64,000 nt of DNA from assembly GCA_027943335.1 (NCBI GenBank), contig BSBK01008408.1, forward strand, positions 405,001 through 469,000, given 5' to 3'. The translations under genes were made by a program, and so were the position numbers. Numbering within the stretch: the stretch's first letter is position 1; each line of letters begins with the position of its first letter. The stretch is from Chamaecyparis obtusa (Eukaryota > Streptophyta > Pinopsida > Cupressales > Cupressaceae). Positions 1 to 10,479 of this stretch are shown in pieces. Below the pieces are notes generated by a model. That model had not been told where the DNA came from. It searched no databases and was given only the letters and a program-made list of their open reading frames with translations.

Positions 1-452
1 ACTTCAAGGAGAAATGATCACTTCAGCTCACCTCAAGAAGTCTTGACCCAAGATCAAGTCATATTGATCTATTTCAGTGGCTACCAAATCAACAGATCTC
101 TTCCAAGAACCCAGTCACAAAAAAAAACCACAAACAACACCATGAACCTGCTATGAAGAGGCATCCAATGTCTCATAAGTCACATCAAATGACCCACTTT
201 CTATATTCCAAGTCATCACAGACACCATAGTGATCTACAAATCTCCAATGTGCAATTTCTGCAAGTCCCTCTCTCGACATCACATCTAACTCATTCAAAA
301 CTGTGGTAAAAATGGTAGATGATCCTAGTGATCCATCACAACCTGATCTCAACAATAATGCAAAGAGTATCTCAATTCTATCTTCAAGACAATCAATGCA
401 CAATCTACTCAAATTCCAAGTCAAGTCACTACTACACTCCATAGGAATAAAG
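1..452. other. Left-edge flank, unassigned
   Basis: Non-LTR sequence directly left of CopA-1. It resumes at 7547 after the CopA-1 insertion, so 1-452 and 7547 onward were once contiguous. An 85-codon open frame on the minus strand (185-442) has no similarity I recognise and is probably fortuitous. If the CACTA terminus at 8574 is real, this stretch is interior sequence of that transposon, whose other end lies outside the window. Confidence 0.35.
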
Positions 453-1761
453 TGTTGGAAATTTGTCAGGAGGCTAGTATCGACTGTATGTTTGTCATTG
501 ATGACAACATATGGAAAGTAGCATGCATGGAAGTATTATATAGTAATATCTTTGTATATGTAGCATGGACATGATATCAACATGATATCATGGGTGCAGA
601 GGTTAACTATTAGTACAAACAGTTATATAGTTGTTGGTGTCAGCAGTGTTCCTGACAGAGTAACAGATAGTGTATTGTGTATGGTTGTTCATATAATTAT
701 CATGGAGCCTTGTGCACTTGGATATATGTTGAAGACATGTTATTGATATTTTAGTTATGGATGCATAGTCTGTTGATGAATGCAAGTGAAGTTATGTAGT
801 CCCTATTCACCAGTAGCAGTTTCCTATGTTTGTTCAGAAGAGTCGACAAAGACTTTATTGGTTCTTGAGTTGAGCCCTTGAGGGTATGCACCCTTGGAGT
901 TAAGCTTGAAAAAGTTTTATTGATGTTTTGTTAAGAGAGCATAAGTTAATTTAGCTTACAGAGATAGTTCCAGTTGTTTTGGTAGAGCCGACAGTGTGTA
1001 ATGTGCATCTACATTCATTTTATTAGACAGGTCCCAGATTGTCTTACGTGCATACTAGAGCTGATAGAATGTTTGTTGGAGTTTATTATGGTTTCTCTAA
1101 TATGATTTCAAGGTGTTTCTAATAGGTGAACTTGATAATATCATTTAGAGGAAAGATATTTATAGCTAGTCATTTTTTATTGCTTGTGTATGGTACATGG
1201 TTGATGAAGCAAAGAAGAGTAGAGTGTGAAAAGTGTTGAGCCATCAGAAGAAGGTTTATGTGACCAAGTAAAGTACTTGTGCTATTCATTGGAACTGATC
1301 TAGACAGTAGGTCAAAGTGCAGTTCACCAAGATCTAGATATAGTGTGTATCTATTATTCAGAAGGTTGTAGCGTTTGCCCATTTGAGTAGTGAGCTCTCG
1401 GACAGTGTGTCCTCTCCCCTAATAGGGAAAATTGTAAAAGACTCCTAATAGGTTCTGACCCTTGACCAGGTCTACTATTCTTAATATATTGTAAAGCTAC
1501 TCCTAACAGCATAAAGGATCTTCTAACAAGGATCATTATACACTAGTATATAATATTAGTGGGTATCAAGTCCCATCAGGGTTTTTACCTATTTGGATTT
1601 CCCCGTAACCAAAATATTGGGGTTGTGTTCAAGTGTTCTTTCATTATGTTTATGCTTAATGTTTAAGTATACTTAATTGGATAAAGAATTGAATCTTGTA
1701 GATAACTGATTCAACCCCCCCCCCCCCCCCTCTTAGTTATCTCTTGGGACTATTCCTAACA
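453..1761 (+). repeat. CopA-1 5' LTR
   Basis: It starts TGTTGGAAATTT and ends CCTAACA, with the usual TG...CA ends. It pairs with 6248-7546; a sampled 60-base stretch (1081-1140 against 6881-6940) shows five mismatches. A run of 16 C (1715-1730) lies 31 bases before the LTR end. A TATA-like ATATTTATAG at about 1157 is a possible promoter element. Confidence 0.92.
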
Positions 1762-1762
1762 A

Positions 1763-1776
1763 TTAGTATCATAGCC
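1763..1776 (+). other. CopA-1 primer-binding site
   Basis: TTAGTATCATAGCC starts two bases after the LTR end. It matches the plant initiator Met-tRNA primer site TTGGTATCAGAGCC with two mismatches. It would prime minus-strand DNA synthesis. Confidence 0.85.
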
Positions 1777-1818
1777 AAGTGCCTCGGAGAGAAATTTTAA
1801 TAGCTTGAGGTTGATCAG

Positions 1819-2866
1819 ATGGTGTACTTTAGGAAAGAAAGTCCTAAGTTTGATGGAGAGAATTATCTTGATTGGAAGAACAAGATGGTAACTCATTTGC
1901 AGTGCATTACTTTTGAAGTTTTTAATGTAACCATCAAAGAAGCCAAAATTCCTATCTTAGAAGACCTTGCAAAAGATGATGCTACTAACATACAAAAAGA
2001 ATTGTTTCATCACAATACTATTGCTAAAGAATCCCTTATTAGTGCCCTATTTGATGGTGAATTTTCAGAAGTAAAAAAAGGTAGATACAACCAACAAAAT
2101 ATGGAAGCACCTAGAAGATACATTTGAAGAAGACAAACAAGCAAAGGATGTGCATAGAAAGAAAGGGAAGAAAAGATACAATGCATTAGATATGCTACTT
2201 GAAGAAAACATTTGAGCTTACAATTAGAGGATTAATGAAGCAGTTGCTGGAATTAGGAACAATGGTGGAGAGATTTCAGAGGAGGACATTATGAATAATT
2301 TGATGACTACTCTTACTCTCGAATATGAAAGGAAGATTGAAATCCTTGATAAGACCATACAGCTTACATCAAACTTCAAAAGAGAGACCTTGATAAGCAA
2401 AATCTCAGCTTTTGAGATTTCAAGATTGAAGACAAACCCAAACAGTAAAACAACTTTCAAAGCAACAGTTCATGGTAAGAAATCTACAAACACTTTTGGT
2501 AATTTTGATGATGATGATGAAGAGAAAACATTAGATAATTTTATTTCTATGATTACCAAAAGAAAAAAGAAAGGAAAAATAAAATATGAAGGTCAATTAC
2601 CATTTAAGTGCTTTTCATGTAATAAAATCAGTCACTTTGCATCTAAATGTCCCACTAGAGCTAAAAATTTCAAAAAGGATTACAAGCCTTCATATTCTAA
2701 GGAATGCTACTATGCTGGAGATGGAGTTTCAGATGAAGAATCTAGTGAAGAAGAAATTGGATTCATTGCTATTGTAGAAAAAAAAAATAACAAGACAATT
2801 CATGTAGACAAGAAGGAAAATCAAGAACTAGCACTGATTTCACAAGATGACATAAGGATAGACTAG
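1819..2866 (+). pseudogene. gag: CopA-1 gag (frameshifted)
   Basis: Capsid and nucleocapsid part of the copia polyprotein. The first piece (1819-2127) begins MVYFRKESPKFDGENYLDWK, the start typical of UBN2/DUF4219-type copia gags. After a frame change near 2127-2230 the second piece (2291-2866) carries the rest of the gag, an acidic stretch (NFDDDDEEK) and an intact CX2CX4HX4C zinc knuckle, CFSCNKISHFASKC, encoded near 2610-2652. A TAG at 2864-2866 falls just before the protease DSG. Gag would package element RNA in cytoplasmic particles. The frameshift and stops make it non-functional. The start at 1819 follows the primer site by about 40 bases, as in CopB-1. Confidence 0.88.
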
Positions 2867-4045
2867 ATTATAGACAGTGGTTGTTCACATCACATGACAG
2901 GTGATAAAGACAAGTTTGTTCATTTGGACAAATACAATCATGGTATGGTCAGATTTGGAGACAACACTCCTAAACCTATAGTTGGTAGAGGAGCCATCAC
3001 TTTGGATGGAAAGAACTCTACTGATGATGTTCTTTATGTTGATGGTTTGAAACATAACCTTCTCAGTGTTGGACAGTTACTTGGAAAAGGCTATCAATTG
3101 GAGTTCAAAGATGATAAATGCATCATTAACAACAAAGATGGTGTTATGATTGCATTAGGCTCAAAGACAAGAGGTAATGTTTTTCAACTCAATTCAAAAG
3201 CAAGTTGTTTTGTTGCTAAAATTGATGATAGTTGGTTGTGGCATAAAAGACTATGTCATATCAATTTTGATAACATAGTGAAGATAAGCAATGTAAAGGC
3301 AGTAAAAGATCTACCTAGCATAGAAAAGTTAGTTGATACTATATGCAGGGAATGTGTGATGGGGAAGCATGTGAGAAATTCATTCAGGAGCAAGGAAAAT
3401 TCAGTAGAGAACAAGTTGGATCTGATTCATATAGACCTATGTGGTCCAACTCAAACAAGATCATATTATGGTGAAAGGTATTTCATTTTGTTTGTTGATG
3501 ATTATACTAGGATGATGTGGGTTGCATTCTTGAAAGATAAGTCAGAAGCTTTTGAGAAGTTCAAAATATTCAAAGCTAAGGTTGAGAATGAATCTGGACT
3601 AAAGATAAAATGTTTGAGATAAGTTAGAGGAGGAGAATTCATCTCTTATAGATTTTATGAGTACTATGAAAAACATGGCATAAAGAGACAATTAAGTGCA
3701 CCTAGAACCCCTCAGCAGAATGGAATTGTAGAGAGAATGAATAGAATCATCCTTCATACAGCACACACCATTATGATAGAAGGAAAAGTTGCACACACCT
3801 ATTGGAGAGATGCGGTCAATACAATAGTTTATACCATCAATAGAATTCAATTGAGGCCAGGCACTGACAAAACACCATATGAGCTATGGTTTGGTAATGT
3901 TCCCATAGTAAAATACTTCAGAATCTTTGGAAGCAAGTGCTACATCAAGAGGGATGAAGTAGTAGGCAAGTTTGATGCAAGAAGTGATGAAGGTATATTT
4001 CTTGGTTACTCTACTAAAAGTAAAGCTTTAGATGTTTCAATTTAA
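2867..4045 (+). pseudogene. pol: CopA-1 protease and integrase
   Basis: It continues in the same frame after the TAG at 2866. Aspartic protease motif DSGCSHHMTGD starts at 2873. The GAG-pre-integrase segment (WLWHKRLCHINFDN) is near 3230. The integrase core follows: the first catalytic Asp is in HIDLCGP near 3430, and the Glu is in QQNGIVERMN near 3720. The second catalytic region, normally LRSDRGGEF, reads LR-stop-VRGGEF at 3617-3640, so the TAA at 3620 and an Asp-to-Val change remove the second catalytic Asp. The downstream piece (3737-4045) carries the integrase C-terminal part ending [11 protein letters not shown]. Dead integrase. Confidence 0.9.
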
Positions 4046-4047
4046 GA

Positions 4048-5885
4048 TTGAAAAAGATAATTGAAAATGCTCATATAAATATTGATGAAATGTTTATGAT
4101 TCAAGAAAGATATCATGATTACTCACCCTTGATTGAAGAAGAACCTAGACCTTCTACTAGTGAGATAGTTATTGAAGAAATGTTTGAAAGTATTGATGTC
4201 TCATTCAATGACCCTAAGACAAATGAAGAAAATACTCCTAAGGCTGATGAATCGGCATCGCCTAAAGTTCCAAAGTTTACATCAAGAAATCATTCCGAGG
4301 AAGACATCATTGGAGATCAGAGCAGAAAAGTCTTAATGAGATCACAAGCCAAGAACTTAGTGAGCAGTGTAGCGGTGTATTTACTATCTCAGATTGAGCC
4401 TTTAAGTGTTGAAGATGCTTGTAATGATTCAGATTGGCATGATTCTATGAAAGAAGAACTTGATCAGATTATTAAGAATGACACTTGGGAATTGGTCCCA
4501 AGACCTAGTAATAAGAATGTGATTGGAACAAAATGGATATTCATAAATAAGATGAATGAAGATGGTACAATAGTAAGAAATAAATCAAGATTAGTATGTA
4601 TAGGGTATGCACAAAGAGAAGGCATTGATTATTTAGACACATTTGCACCTATGAGTAGATTAGAAGCTATTAAGTTGTTTCTAGCCTATGCTATAGTTAA
4701 AAACTTCAAAGTTTATCAGATGGATGTCAAGTCAACATTCTTGAATGGAGATTTGAAAGAAGAAGTATACATTGAGTAGGCTGAAGGATTCACCTTATCT
4801 GACATACCTAATATGGTATGCAAATTGAAGAAAGCCCTCTATGGACTTAAGCAAGCCCCTAGAGCATGGAATGAGAGACTAGATTGATACTTAACAAAGA
4901 TTGGATTCAAGAAAGGAACAATAGATTGTAGTCTATTCATTAGAGAGACATCTAAAGTTTTATTACTTGTAGCTATATTTGTTGATGACATTATCTTTGG
5001 AGGTAATGAAAAAATTAGTGCTGAATTTGCCAAAGAAATATAGAATGAGTTTGAGATGAGTATGATTGGTCCTATCAAATATTTTTTGGGACTAAATGTG
5101 TAGCAGGCAGAAAATGGGATTTTCATTAATTGATCAAAGTATGTGAAAGAGATACTGAAGAAATTCAAGATGGATGATTGCAAGATAGTAGGAACCCCTA
5201 TTGTAATTGGATGCAGGCTTACAAAAGAAGATGACTCACCAGCAGTAGATATAACATTGTATAAGTTTATGATTGGTAAACTCATATATCTTACTTAGAC
5301 TAGACCTGATATTTCCAATGTAGTTGGCATAGTTGGAAGATTTGCCTCAAAGCCTAAACAAATTCACCTCATGGCAACAAAGAGAATATTCAGATACTTG
5401 TAGGGCACTATAGATCATGGTCTATGGTATCATAATTCAAAAAATGTTGAGCTTCATGTGTACACTGATGCAGATTGGGTAGGATGTGTTGATGACAAAA
5501 AGAGAACTTCAGGTGGAGCAGTGTTTCTTGGTGATAGACTTGTCACTTGGACAAGCAAGAAACAAAATTGTATTTCTTAGTCAACAGTAGAAGTAGAGTA
5601 TGTTACAATAGCCTTGAATTGTTCCTATTGTTATCCATTGTTATTCACTATGATAACACTAGCACTATCAATATGTCAAAGAACCCTATGATGCATGCAA
5701 AGACAAAGCACATTGAGATCAAGTATCACTTCCTAAGAGAGAAAGTGGTAGAGAAAGAAGTCAAGTTGGACTATGTAAGTACTAAAGATCAAGTGGTAGA
5801 TATATTCACAAAGCCCTTGCCTAAGGATACTTCTGAGTATCGCAGGGAGATGTTGGGAGTCATTCCCTTCCCTGATTCTTCTTAG
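4048..5885 (+). pseudogene. pol: CopA-1 reverse transcriptase and RNase H
   Basis: The linker and RT are in one frame from 4048 ([20 protein letters not shown], then GTKWIF and the segment [20 protein letters not shown]). The polymerase catalytic box reads FVDD at 4978-4989, a variant of YVDD that keeps both Asp. RNase H follows (DADW at 5467), then the frame changes near 5580-5640 with local loss of sequence, and the C-terminal RNase H with HAKTKHIEIKYHFLREK and DIFTKPLPKD runs to 5885. Several stops occur, for example at 4777-4779 in EEVYIE-stop. The product would copy element RNA; it is inactive here. Confidence 0.9.
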
Positions 5886-6247
5886 AAAAAGAAGGAAGTG
5901 CATCAGTCCTTAGAGACTAGTGGAAGGTTGACTACTCTACCTCAAGAGTAGTACTAGTGCTTAAAATGAATGGTGCCCTTTTCCATTAATGTGAAAGGGG
6001 GAGTATATACACATTCATGAAAAATAGAAGTAAAAAGAGGAGTAATATACTAAGGGGAAGTAGCATTCAGTTGTGATAGCAGTACAATTAAGGAAATGGA
6101 GAATATTAGAAAATATTGCAGTAGATGGAGGATTCATCTTTGGAGGAGTTTTGAAGAGGAAATGGAGAATGTTATAAAAGAAATGTTCATTTGGGTTGGT
6201 GGTGGTTTTTCATTCCACATGTTGCCATCAATGCCAAAGGGGGAGAT
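5886..6247 (+). other. CopA-1 3' trailer with polypurine tracts
   Basis: Non-coding tail between RNase H and the 3' LTR. The LTR-proximal polypurine tract AAAGGGGGAGA is at 6236-6246. Two further polypurine runs lie upstream, AAAGGGGGAG at about 5994 and AAGGGGAAG at about 6051. Equivalent extra runs occur in the trailers of CopA-2 and CopA-3. Confidence 0.75.
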
Positions 6248-7546
6248 TCTTGGAGATTTGCTAGCAGGCTAGTACCGACTGTATGTTTGTCATTATTGAA
6301 AACATATGAAAAGTAGCACGTGTGGAATTATTATACAATAATCTCTTTGTATATGTAGCATAAACATGATATCAACATGATACCATGGGTGTAGAGGCTA
6401 ACTATTAGTACAAACAGTTATATAGTTGATGGTGTCAACAGTGTTCCTGAAAGAGTAATAGATAGTGTTTTGTGTATGGTTGTCTATATAGTTATCATGG
6501 AGCCTTGCACACTTGGATATATGTTGAAGACATGTTATTGATGTTTTAGTTATGGAAACATAGTCTGTTGATGAGCGCAAAGTGAAGTTATGTAGTCTCT
6601 ATTCACCAGTAGTAGTTTCATGTGTTTGTTTAGAAGAGCTAATAGAGATTTTATTGGTTCTTGATTTGCACCTATCTTGAGGGTATGCACCCTTGGAGTT
6701 AAGCTTGGAGAAGTGTTATTGATGTTTAGTTAAGAGAGCATAAGTTAATTTATCTTACAAAGAAAGTTCCAGTTATTTTGGTAGAGCCAACAATGTATAA
6801 TGTGTGTCTACATTTATTTTATTAGATAGGTCCCAGATTGTGTTGCGTACATAATAGAGCCTATAGAATGTTTGTTGGAGTTTATTATGGTTTCTCTAAT
6901 ATGATTTCAAGGTGGTTCTAATAGGCCGACTTGATTATATCATTTGGAGGAAAGATATTTATAGGTAGTCATTTGTGATTGCGTGTGTGTGGTTCATGGT
7001 GGATGAAGCAAAGAAGATCAGAGTGTGCGAAGTGTTGAGCCATCATAAGAAGGTCTATGTGACAAAGTAAAGTACTTGTGCTATTTTTTGGAATTGATCT
7101 AGATAGCAGGTGAAATCATAGTTCACCAAGATCCATATATAGTGTGTATCTATTATTCAGAAGGTTGTAGCCTTCACCCATTTGAGCAGTGAGCTCTTAG
7201 ACAATGCATCCTCTCCCCTAATAGGGAAAATTGTAAGAGACTCCTGACAGGGTCTGACCCTTGACTAGGTCTACTATACTTAATATATTGTAAAGCTACT
7301 CCTAACACAATAAAGGATCTTCTAACAAGGATCATTATACACTAGTACAAAATATTAGTGGGTATCAATTCCCACTGGGGTTTTTACCTATTTTGGTTTC
7401 CTCATAACCAAAATATTGGTAATCAAGTGTTCCTTCATTGTGTTTATGCTTTATCTTTAAGTATACTTAACTAGATAAAGAATTTAATCTTGTAGATAAC
7501 TTATTCACTCACCCCTCTTAGTTATCTCTTGGGACTATTCCTAATA
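6248..7546 (+). repeat. CopA-1 3' LTR
   Basis: It starts TCTTGGAGATTT (the expected TG is now TC) and ends CCTAATA (the expected CA is now TA), then CAAAG. It aligns along its length with 453-1761. The C run near the end is short here, unlike the 16-C run in the 5' copy. Confidence 0.92.
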
Positions 7547-8574
7547 CAAAGCACATCCAATTCAGACCAAAGAAGTCAAGAAATCACTCAAATCAAATCT
7601 AAATGCAATTAGGTCTACATATATCCCATGAACACATTAGGAAGAATGCATCTCTGATCGCCGCACTAGCTGTTTGTGCTAGAGCAGTCACTCTCACAAA
7701 TCTTGATTTGGTTGGATCCATTCCAAATCCAAGTCTCTAGAATCGACTCAATAATCCATGAGCCACTACCAAATCTACTACAAAGTCATCTTTGAATGAC
7801 TTAACCAAATCATGAGGAGGAATAAAAGACCTCAACTCACCAAACCACCTTGCAAGTCAATCGAGATCTGAAAGTAATGCAAACAGTTGGAACCAAATCT
7901 GCAACCAGCTCGAACTAGATCTACAAGAACACCGTTCTAAATTGATACCAACTTGATCAAAAAATATATATATTTTTTCAAAAATATTGATTTTCATCAC
8001 AACTGCAATGGCCATACAACAATGATGGCTATCTGTCGAAAACATCTGACAACCAACCATCACATGTACAACATCATTGTCCATAAAAAAATACAAACAA
8101 TGGATATCCATCGTAAACTTTTGATGGGTATCCATCACATGTACATCATCACTATCTTTAAAGAACTACACATAATGGATATTCATCATAAACTTCCCAT
8201 GGATATCTGTCACATTGACAACATCTCCATTGGAAAATAAATTACAAATGATGGGGATCCACTGGAAGATTCTGATGCGTCACCATCATTTGTAGTTGTT
8301 TGTGACAAATGAGAATTGCCATTGTGATGACACAAATACGCCCGACGGTATGTTTGTGTCGTGATTGTGACAACACAAATAGGCTTGATGGTATGTTTTC
8401 CATGGTGGCACCCCCTTTTTGTGATGGCCATAATCATCATAATTACAATGCTAATTGAAGTTGCCATTTTTTTTGATTGAAAAACTATGATGGTAGTTGG
8501 TGTCACTTAGTCGATGATATACTATCTAAATGCTGATGGTGGGCCATTGGAAAAAGGTCTCAAATGTGCTAGTG
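7547..8574. mobile_element. Probable CACTA-type transposon end
   Basis: The stretch ends GTGCTAGTG at 8566-8574, whose reverse complement, CACTAGCAC, is a CACTA-type terminus. The next three bases are TAT, and CopA-2 LTR sequence begins exactly there (compare 8575 onward with 26485 onward), so the breakpoint coincides with the terminus. Tandem and near-tandem repeats fill 7995-8400, as is usual for CACTA subterminal regions. No transposase is visible and the other terminus is not in the window. Another possibility is an unrelated deletion breakpoint that ends by chance in TAGTG. Confidence 0.5.
7995..8230. repeat. 75-bp imperfect tandem repeat
   Basis: Units starting CATCACATGTACA at 8058 and 8133 and TGTCACATTGACA at 8208 are spaced 75 bases apart, and a weaker unit begins near 7995. 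Each unit contains a near-palindromic ATGGATATCCATC-like core. A second short repeat, CACAAATA...ATGGTATGTT, recurs with a 43-base period at 8331 and 8374. Confidence 0.7.
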
Positions 8575-8751
8575 TATATTATTATCTTCACTCAGAATCA
8601 GCCTCTGCATCTATGATATCATGCTAATAACATATCTAGGAACCATATTCTCAAGGCTCTCTCCATTAGGCTTCCACACAAACTTCTTACCATATGTTGT
8701 CATCAATGACAAACATACTATCAACACTGGCTTGCTGGAAAATCTCCAAAA
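8575..8751 (-). repeat. CopA-2 3' LTR (first ~177 bases only)
   Basis: On the minus strand the LTR begins at 8751, after the polypurine tract, with the CopA start decayed to TTTTGGAGATT. It matches 26485-26661 and is cut at 8575, where the CACTA-like terminus abuts. The remaining LTR of about 1.1 kb is absent from the window. Confidence 0.85.
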
Positions 8752-9168
8752 ATCTCCCCCTTTGGCATTGATGGCAACATATGGAATGAAAAACACTGCC
8801 AATGTCAATGTACAATTATTTTCTAATATTCTCCATTTCCTTAACAAAAATCCCCCAAGGATGAATCCTCCATCTCTTATTATTTGGTTTCTTCTTGCTA
8901 AATACTCCCTCCCCCTTTCTACAATTTTTTTATAACATTCTTCATTTCCTCAACAAAACTTCCCAAGGATGAATCCTCCATCTACTGCTGAATACTCTGA
9001 ATATCAACTATTGTATCCACTTACTATTTTTTTTTTCATGACTATATACTTACTCCCCCTTTGACATCAGTGACAAAGGGTGCCAAAAAATTAAGCACTG
9101 GTACTACTCCTGAAGTAGACTAGTCAAACATTCATCATTCACTGAGGACTGATGCACTCCTATAGACT
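8752..9168 (-). other. CopA-2 3' trailer and polypurine tracts
   Basis: On the minus strand the LTR-proximal polypurine tract AAAGGGGGAGAT is the complement of 8752-8763. Two more pyrimidine runs on the plus strand (near 8905 and 9052) correspond to the extra polypurine runs of CopA-1. No coding potential. Confidence 0.75.
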
Positions 9169-9596
9169 CTAATCAGATTCAAGAAAGGGAATTACTCCTA
9201 GCTTCTCCTTGAGATACTCAAATGTATCCTTAGGTAAAGGCTTTGTGAATATGTCTGCTAGCTGATCTTTTGTGCTCACATACACCAACTTTACTTCTTT
9301 CTCTGCTACTTTCTCTCTTAGGAAGTGATATTTTATCTCAATGTGTTTTGTCTTTACATGCATCATAGGGTTATTTGACATATTGAGAGTGCTAGTGTTA
9401 TCATAATGAATAACAATAGGATAATCAATCTGAATTCCAAAATCTTTTATCATCAGCTTGATCCACACAATTGCACAATAATTTAATGCTGTTGCAACAT
9501 ACTCTACTTCTGCTATGGACCAAGAAATAAAAATTTTCTTCTTACTTGTCCAAGTAACAAACCCATCTCCAAGAATTATTTCTCCTCCTAAGGTAC
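9169..9596 (-). pseudogene. pol: CopA-2 RNase H
   Basis: C-terminal RNase H of the copia polyprotein: ILGDGFVTWTSKK, then IHYDNTSTLNMSNNPMMH, TKHIEIKYHFLREK and DIFTKPLPKD, open without stops over about 140 codons. It is cut at 9596 by the Gyp-1 insertion; the open frame continues about 20 codons into the Gyp-1 LTR, which is fortuitous. The rest of the domain resumes at 15892. RNase H would degrade the RNA strand during reverse transcription. Confidence 0.9.
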
Positions 9597-10445
9597 TGAT
9601 GAAGGGTGCTCCCCTTAATACCACAAACACATAACAAAAATAGAGAAACAATAACAATATGCAAGAATAGAAAATTGGCTTCTTATTATCTCCACAAATG
9701 TGGAATTACAAAATTTTAGAATTACAATATGCAAAGCCTCATGGGCATTCCCTTACAATATTCTATAGGACAAAGCCTTGAATCAATACCTAGATCTACT
9801 ACCTAGAACTGCCCTAGACAACACTATGGGCCTTCTTTATATAGGCAATTTCCACCACCTGAGAAGGTTCCAAAAATTTAACCCTAAGGGCCGACCAAAC
9901 CTAGAATTATTTTATTTTTAAACTTATTACATCAAAGTCGGCTCAAAATAACTTTTGAAACCCGAAAAAAAATTTTGAAGGAAAATTATTTTCTGCCATT
10001 TCAGCTGACCTGACTTCCAGAGACCATAAGTCATCACCAGTTGACTCGATGGACTATTTTAACCCCATTTCAGAAAGGCCATGAAGCACTCTACAGGCTT
10101 GACTCACGCAAGCACCTGTCACCCAAATTTTTGACCTCATTCAAGGCCTCTAAAGCTTTCAAAACTAAGTTCAAAGTTTCTATACCCTGCTGCCAATACC
10201 GAAAATCTTCATTATCTTCAGAACTAGACCTAATCTAGCCATGAAAATTTACTGGTAGGCTGATATGACTAAGATGAACCTCCACATGTAAAATCAAAAC
10301 ATTTTGAGATTTATGAGAAACTTACTAACAATAGAAAATTTCCATAAATAGCAGCTCTGCACAAGATAGCCCTTATTGAATACAAGAATAGAAATATTTT
10401 TGGGTGATGTAAGATTTCTCTTACACCTAGGATGCTCCTACATTA
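9597..10445 (-). repeat. Gyp-1 3' LTR
   Basis: Plus-strand ends are TGATGAAG and CTACATTA (CATCA decayed to CATTA). It aligns with 15059-15891. This copy has a 16-17 base local duplication near 9710 (GAATTACAAAATTTTAGAAT) that the other lacks. Confidence 0.93.
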
Positions 10446-10479
10446 GACACCTAGGGTAATTTGAGAAGTGACCTCATCA

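Larger units (their letters stand above)
453..7546 (+). mobile_element. CopA-1: complete Ty1/copia LTR retrotransposon
   Basis: A full-length copia element with domain order gag, protease, integrase, reverse transcriptase, RNase H between two LTRs of about 1.3 kb. A 5-base flank is present on both sides with one transition: TAAAG at 448-452 and CAAAG at 7547-7551, read as a decayed target-site duplication. The tRNA-Met primer site follows the 5' LTR and a polypurine tract precedes the 3' LTR. The coding region has frameshifts and many stops, so it cannot act on its own. The family is shared with CopA-2 and CopA-3. The gag and RT signatures look closest to the SIRE/Maximus side of copia, which is inference. 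Confidence 0.93.

Noticed and set aside
185..442. 85-codon minus-strand open frame near the left edge
   Set aside because: No recognisable domain, overlapped by an equally long plus-strand open frame, and located in probable transposon interior; kept only as flank.
9592..9657. N-terminal extension of the CopA-2 RNase H frame (MLLFLYFCYVFVVL...)
   Set aside because: This part is translated from the Gyp-1 LTR across the insertion junction; it is not part of the protein.
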